Assembly (NCBI GenBank): GCA_013350335.1
Contig: CM023538.1
Span: forward strand, 59,261,080 to 59,325,079
Length of the DNA: 64,000 bases
From: Chimonanthus salicifolius
Lineage: Eukaryota; Streptophyta; Magnoliopsida; Laurales; Calycanthaceae
Direction of reading: 5' to 3'
In this document: positions 59,127 through 64,000 of the stretch, piece by piece
How positions within the stretch are numbered: the stretch's first letter is position 1
Layout: every line of letters begins with the position of its first letter
The notes under the pieces: generated by a model
Told to the model about the DNA's origin: nothing
Database searches by the model: none
The model's input: only the letters and a program-made list of their open reading frames with translations
Made by a program: the position numbers and the translations under genes

Positions 59127-59899
59127 GCTACCTTCATTTTTTTGCAGTTTTATATTAAAAAGTAAATCAAATTTTAAAAATATTTTTTTTATATTTTTAT
59201 AGTTCAGATAAATATAATTTAAAAAATACTCTGTGGGACCTATTAAAAGGAAGTGTGTCATTAAATTAAAAAGAGTTGGTCTTGTAAAGATTTGATTCAC
59301 CACACGAAAAACCATGCTTTTTTTTTTTTTTAAGTGAACCGACTTCTTCTAACTTTTTTTTTTTCAATTTACGTGTCGAAAATAGTAAAAAATCCAATGT
59401 AAAATCCGACGGTGATACCCATCAAACTTTGATTCCTCAATTGAAGGATACACATCCAAGAGGGAAATGGTGGGAGGCATGATCTTCATCTTCAAACACT
59501 GGTCCTTGATGTTGAATTGTTCGGCCGTGTCGGGTATTTCGGTATGCAAAGACACACGCAAACGTCTCATCATCCGTGCGCAACTGTGGAAACATGTGGT
59601 AGTGGGTGGCGATGGGTGGCGATCTCCATTCATGTGAATTGATGTGCACGTGCAATCTTCATCTAAACAATATGTGAAGATGACTGAGAGACATGCCTCA
59701 CTCCTATCACAATCCAATCTTTGTTCTCTTCTTATAAATTGTTAGAATGCAAAGCATTTGACCTAAAAACATGCAAGAATTCCCTCTTCAATCATGTTAA
59801 AATGGTCCCTACATTGCAGACACTACGGAGAAAAGTAGTGGGTCTTAACTCATTCCATCTCATTTGATAATGAAAGCCATTATCCCTAGGGTTTAGAGT

Positions 59900-60080
59900 G
59901 TTTTTTTTTCTAATGACCGATTCTTTGACATCTGATTAATTCTCGGGACATGTATAAGTCTCTCTACTCACACACATCGGATAACTCTACATGGAATGGT
60001 CTTTTGAGGTGGAGAGAATCAAACTCAAGACTCCCACTTTCTAAGACGGTTATTGCCCATCATTTCAACTCTTTTGAATT
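59900..60080 (-). mobile_element. SINE, family S1
   Basis: TTTTTTTTTCTAATGACCGA, CATCTGATTAATTCTCGGG, CACACACATCGGATAACTC, GAGAATCAAACTCAAGACTC and a head complement around 60050-60075. Confidence 0.75.
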
Positions 60081-60094
60081 TTTTACGAAGACCG

Positions 60095-61024
60095 CCTGTA
60101 TGAGCATCCAACAAATTCTCAGGATATGTGCAAGTCTCCTAGTGCCTACCCTGGGATTTCAGAGGCCCTAGGTGAACTCTTAAGATGAGCCTTTTATACA
60201 CTTACAAAAAATAAAATCATACATTTTTTTTACAAAGTGCGAAACATCTAAATAAAATATCATAATCAAATTTATAATAAAGTATTATTTAAAATTTATT
60301 CTTTTTGGATTTTGAGATGCAAAATTACTAATTAAATTATTATATTCAAGTTTTTTTAACATATCTTTTTCAATAGATAAAGATAGCTAATTCATTCAAT
60401 TTTTCTTGTGACAAATTTAATTTCCACTTGTGTCATGCATATTGATTTTTATTTTTTATTATTATTTTATTGTATTTAAAAAGAGTAGTTGACATGCTAA
60501 AGTATATAATGCATTTAAAACAACTTATAAAGTAAAATTATATTAAAAAATTATCACTACCCATTTTCTTTTCATTCAACCAACTATATTACAATGAACA
60601 CTACGTTTCCTCATTTAGGGACTTTTTTAGGTCACACTTTTATTAAAATTTCTGAAAAAATGATAAGAATAATGATTAGTTAAATCTGATCTTTATATAC
60701 TATTTTAATCTTGTAATAGAGTCATATGGAGTCATACGCGCTACCATTGCACCACAGATCCATTTGTTGATAAAATAAACATTAAAATAAATTTATAATA
60801 TAAAAGAAGGTGCGGGAACTTAAAAATTGAATCCGACTTTGGGGTCTATCTATTTGGGGGCCCTAGGCGGCGACCTACTACACCTAAGGCCAGGGCTGGG
60901 CCTGAAGCCTCCCTATCTACACACAAGGTAACTATTTATAGAGTGACCTTTTGGGGTGGAGTGGGAATTGAATTTAGGACTCTCACTTTCTGAGAGAGGT
61001 TCCTGACCATCACTCTAACCCCTT
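60095..61024 (-). mobile_element. SINE, family S1, split by a hAT-like insertion
   Basis: The tail-side part (60095-60140, ATTCTCAGGATATGTGCAAG) and the head-side part (60905-61024, CTATCTACACACAAGGTAAC to CACTCTAACCCC) join into one S1 copy if the intervening 760 bases are removed. Confidence 0.75.
60141..60904. mobile_element. hAT-like non-autonomous element nested in a SINE
   Basis: Left end AGTGCCTACCCTGGG and right end (reverse complement) CAGGCCCAGCCCTGG form a worn inverted repeat. Flanking AGTCTCCT and AGCCTCCC look like a worn 8-bp target duplication, the hAT length. GGCCCTAGG words lie near both ends; the middle is AT-rich and non-coding. Confidence 0.65.
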
Positions 61025-61472
61025 TGAATTTATTTTGTTTAGAGTTTAAGTTCAATTCACAGGAAATCAATGATTATCTAAGCTGTGCATAGTTAATCCA
61101 AACCTTTATTACTCTCCATTCTTATTCAGCTCAAACAACCTAATCCAAAATCAATTCAAATACATTTTTGTAAACCCACTAAACCCAACCAACCCAATTT
61201 CAAGTTGGGTTAGGTTCAAATAAATTAACAACATTAATAAGAGATTATCAAAAGTAATATCTCGTTGCTTCATGCCCAAACTAATTGAAATAATACATTG
61301 TTGTATACTACAAACGTACAAGTTATCTAATTCAAATTAGGTTGGATTGGGTAGAAATGTGTTCAATCCATTTTGCAAATCTATTCCAACCTAATTTTCA
61401 ATTCTGGTTGAAGGGCTAAACTAAGATATGCCTGTGTATTTTTTGCCCTTTTACGTGTACATTTGATGCATA

Positions 61473-61676
61473 TTCACCGTTTTTATCGATTGTGACATAT
61501 AAAAGTATTCATCCAATGATTTTCTTTTGTCTTAAAAAGTCTAGGATTAGGATGATTTAATAGTGTAACGCCTCTTCACCGTTTTTATAGATTGTGACAT
61601 GTAAAAGTACTCATCGAATGATTTTCTTTTGTCTTAAAAAGTCTAGAATTAGGATGATTTAATAGTGTAACGCCTC
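61473..61676 (+). repeat. 102-bp direct duplication reaching into a solo LTR
   Basis: Two units (61473-61574, 61575-61676) from TTCACCGTTTTTAT to GTGTAACGCCTC, differing at a few sites. The second ends 11 bases inside the LTR at 61666. Confidence 0.9.
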
Positions 61677-61880
61677 TACCCACTTGGGCACGTGGGAAAG
61701 AATTCCATATCGTGTAGAGAGGTAGGCGTGTGGATAGATTTAAGAGAGGAGATCCCCTCTCCTAAGTCCTAAGTAAAAGGTCTTTTGGTCCTGAAAATGA
61801 GCTGAGCCCAAATACAAAACCATACAGATCAGATGGGTCTAAAGTGGACAATATCTTGCTGAAGAAGTCAAGTCATCACA
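61666..61880 (+). mobile_element. Solo LTR, TGTAACGCC..CATCACA
   Basis: 215 bp with TG..CA ends, GGTCTAAAGTGGACAATATC and GAGCTGAGCCCAAATAC shared in kind with the LTR at 35454. Flanks AATAG / AATAA may be the 5-bp duplication. Confidence 0.7.
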
Positions 61881-63377
61881 AATAAATTCCATTTTGACAG
61901 TTTTATAACTCTCTTAGTAATCTATAGTTCTATTCATCTATCTAAATTTTTTAATCATGAGGTTCAACCCATCCTCTAACATGGCCAATTAAAGCACTCG
62001 GACTTTTAAGAGTAGACACGTGTCGAACCTCTCTCCAATTGTAAAGCCCAACCACAATACAACCCTAATCCAAATTGTCTCAACCCAATTCTACGCAAAA
62101 TTAGATTGTAACATTCGGGTTAGGGTTGAATGCACCCCTACTTCTGAATGTGAAAGTATTAAACTTCCCATTCAAGAAGCCCCAAAAGCAGGCCAAAGTG
62201 AAACATAAGATGTGAAGAAATCATTTAAGGGATCGTCCATCCATTATTAGTCATAGAGATAAGAAATGACTGATGAAAAGTTGGAGTTAATGTTAGAGCA
62301 TCACTTAGATACGGAAAGGCAATGGTAAGATCACGAGGGACACAAATCTTCATGACTAGTCAATTGTACTCACTAAGCAACTCCTTCCATAGAAACAACA
62401 AAATAATTTTGTGTGCGTGCACCTTCAGATTTGCAGATGAACATGCAATGAATGTTTTGAAAGGTATTAACGAAAAATCTTCATCCGGTTGATTCATCAC
62501 CAATAACTTTTCATAAGTGTATATTTTCTTAATTGTCAGCTTTTCTAATTACAGGATTGTAGATTGATTTGATTGATTACTCTCTTTTTGAGAATTGTAA
62601 GTTGTATATATATGGGTGTTAATGAGAGAAATATCAAGTCATGTTTCCCAAATTCTACAAAAGAAAATAAGATGGACGGATTGGGTTATTATTTTTGAAG
62701 GCTTCTCTCGTACATTTTAACTTATTACATACTTCAACTTTTTTAAAGTTTTATTTCTGAGATGTTATGTTTTTGAATGCAAACAAGAAATTCTGTCTTT
62801 TTCCTCCTCCTTTTTTTTTTCTCTAAAAAGATGGTTGAATCATTATAATCATCGGTCCCATTTGTTTGGAAAAATCATTTAGTGTTCCCTCCCAACATGG
62901 TGTGGTGGTTTGATTTAAGATAGAAACTGAAATCGACAGTGTGATGAAAAATATCAAAGGTCCCTTCATTCATAAAAAAGAAGTCACTCTTACTGCTAAG
63001 AAACTAATTTGATGTTCTAGCAAGACATGTAAATGGCAAAGAGACAGGCTTACTAATGATGCTCTGTTATAAGAGGAAACATTTAGTAAAAGCATGTTCT
63101 TTCCTGAAACACAATAAATTTGATCTTAATATGGGTGCAGTGCTTTGAAGCCTGGACAAGATAAGGTGAGTTACTCCAAGTTGGATCACAACTCGTGCCC
63201 ATTGCTGTAGCATTAGAGAATTTAGTATTTTTCACGCCTTCAATGACAAAAGGTAAGGTGTATCAGATAAGTTTGAGAGAAGTCAAATTCAAGACCTCTA
63301 ATCTAATTCTAGAAATTTTAATCAAATGAGCAATCCCTGTGGATATAAAAAAACGGTGCTTTAGTCACATATTTTTT

Positions 63378-63716
63378 TGTGATGGCCCAATTCCAGATAG
63401 TGTAGTCGGTTTCTTTAATCCGAAGTAACAGTAGCGGTCGGGGATGGGAGCTCCCGAACACGGTGAAAAATCGTCAGTGGAAGGAGGGGAACTGCACTAG
63501 TTCAGAAGATAAAAAAATCGCTAGTTTGCACTGATGGGATAGGAATGCAATCCCACATTGCCTGCCCTGGTCTTTGGGATTTAAGTAACACTCTCCCTTC
63601 TCTCACCGTGAAGCCTTTTGGGGTGTGTGCATATGTGCACATCCCAAAGCAAAACTATGAGGACGTGTGATGTTCCAAACGGACAATATCATGCTAGGCG
63701 TGACAGTATCGTTACA
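63378..63716 (+). mobile_element. Solo LTR, TGTGATGGCC..CGTTACA
   Basis: 339 bp, TG..CA ends, with CAATCCCACATTGCCTG, GGGATTTAAGTAACACTCTC, CACCGTGAAGCCTTTTGGG and AAACGGACAATATCATGCT, the block order of the LTR at 35454. No inside region follows. Confidence 0.7.
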
Positions 63717-64000
63717 GATATTGGTTCTTCGATAGAGATGCAATGATTTTGGCTTTTAGATGTATGAAAATTAGCACAAAACTGGTCAAAATTTCGGCCA
63801 ACATGTTACTTCAAATATGAAAACTGTTAGGAAATCTGATTTTTTAAGTCATTGATGTCAATGGGTTTCCATCCAATCCATCCACTTAGTGAAAATCTGG
63901 TAAAAATCCATAAGAACTCCTACCAACCAACGATGGAACCACTTTAAGACTTGTTTTTTGATTTTGGATAAATATCAGTCAACTGCAACAGTGGAATGGA

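Larger units (their letters stand above)
61025..64000. other. Right end of window, no gene seen
   Basis: Apart from the duplication and two solo LTRs the sequence is AT-rich and unique in appearance. The 62-residue frame at 62020-62208 has no recognisable content. Confidence 0.5.

Overview
This is a nuclear chromosome segment from a flowering plant. The evidence is intron-split genes with GT..AG borders, a plastid transit peptide, a plant-only HD-ZIP IV regulator, and gene spacing and introns filled with plant transposable elements. Codon use and repeat types do not look grass-like; I cannot place the species further from sequence alone.

Four genes are supported. (1) The 3' part of a plastid tryptophan synthase beta gene (+), three exons, at 1007-2963; its 5' exons lie left of the window. 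(2) A plastid glucose-6-phosphate/phosphate translocator gene, GPT type (-), four coding exons, at 9667-5826, with a doubtful last exon. (3) A complete ten-exon homeodomain-START gene of the ATML1/PDF2 class (-), at 27289-19971, with an L1-box in its upstream region. (4) An inositol-phosphate kinase of the ITPK4 type (+), ten exons over 10.5 kb, at 43016-53572, whose N-terminus is much shorter than the family norm and which carries a decayed duplicate of one exon. TSB and GPT converge, GPT and PDF2 lie head to tail, and PDF2 and ITPK4 diverge across about 15 kb of repeats. The genes do not form a pathway; they are ordinary neighbours.

The rest is repeats, and these are the most interesting part. 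A 2,225-bp element at 56480-58704 is one giant palindrome built of smaller palindromes, flanked by a perfect 9-bp target duplication, which marks it as Mutator-like (MULE). Two further families end in AGGGGTG-like termini, duplicate 9-10 bp of target and have bodies made of one amplified short word: CGGGTCGGGT in one (15768, 20878, 37919) and ATCGGCCGAT in the other (30985, 38385, 38631). The same build recurs in a third set with CCGATT words (11185, 41355, 58822). Together they suggest a clan of small non-autonomous MULEs whose interiors grow by amplification of short, often self-complementary, words.

Other repeats: a tRNA-derived SINE family in about 14 copies (one with an exact 11-bp target duplication, one split by a hAT-like insertion), a second SINE-like family, two TRIM retrotransposons with initiator-tRNA-Met primer sites, three solo LTRs, Stowaway MITEs, and rotted LINE 3' ends with RNase H remnants in ITPK4 introns. 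No rRNA or convincing tRNA gene and no CRISPR array were seen.
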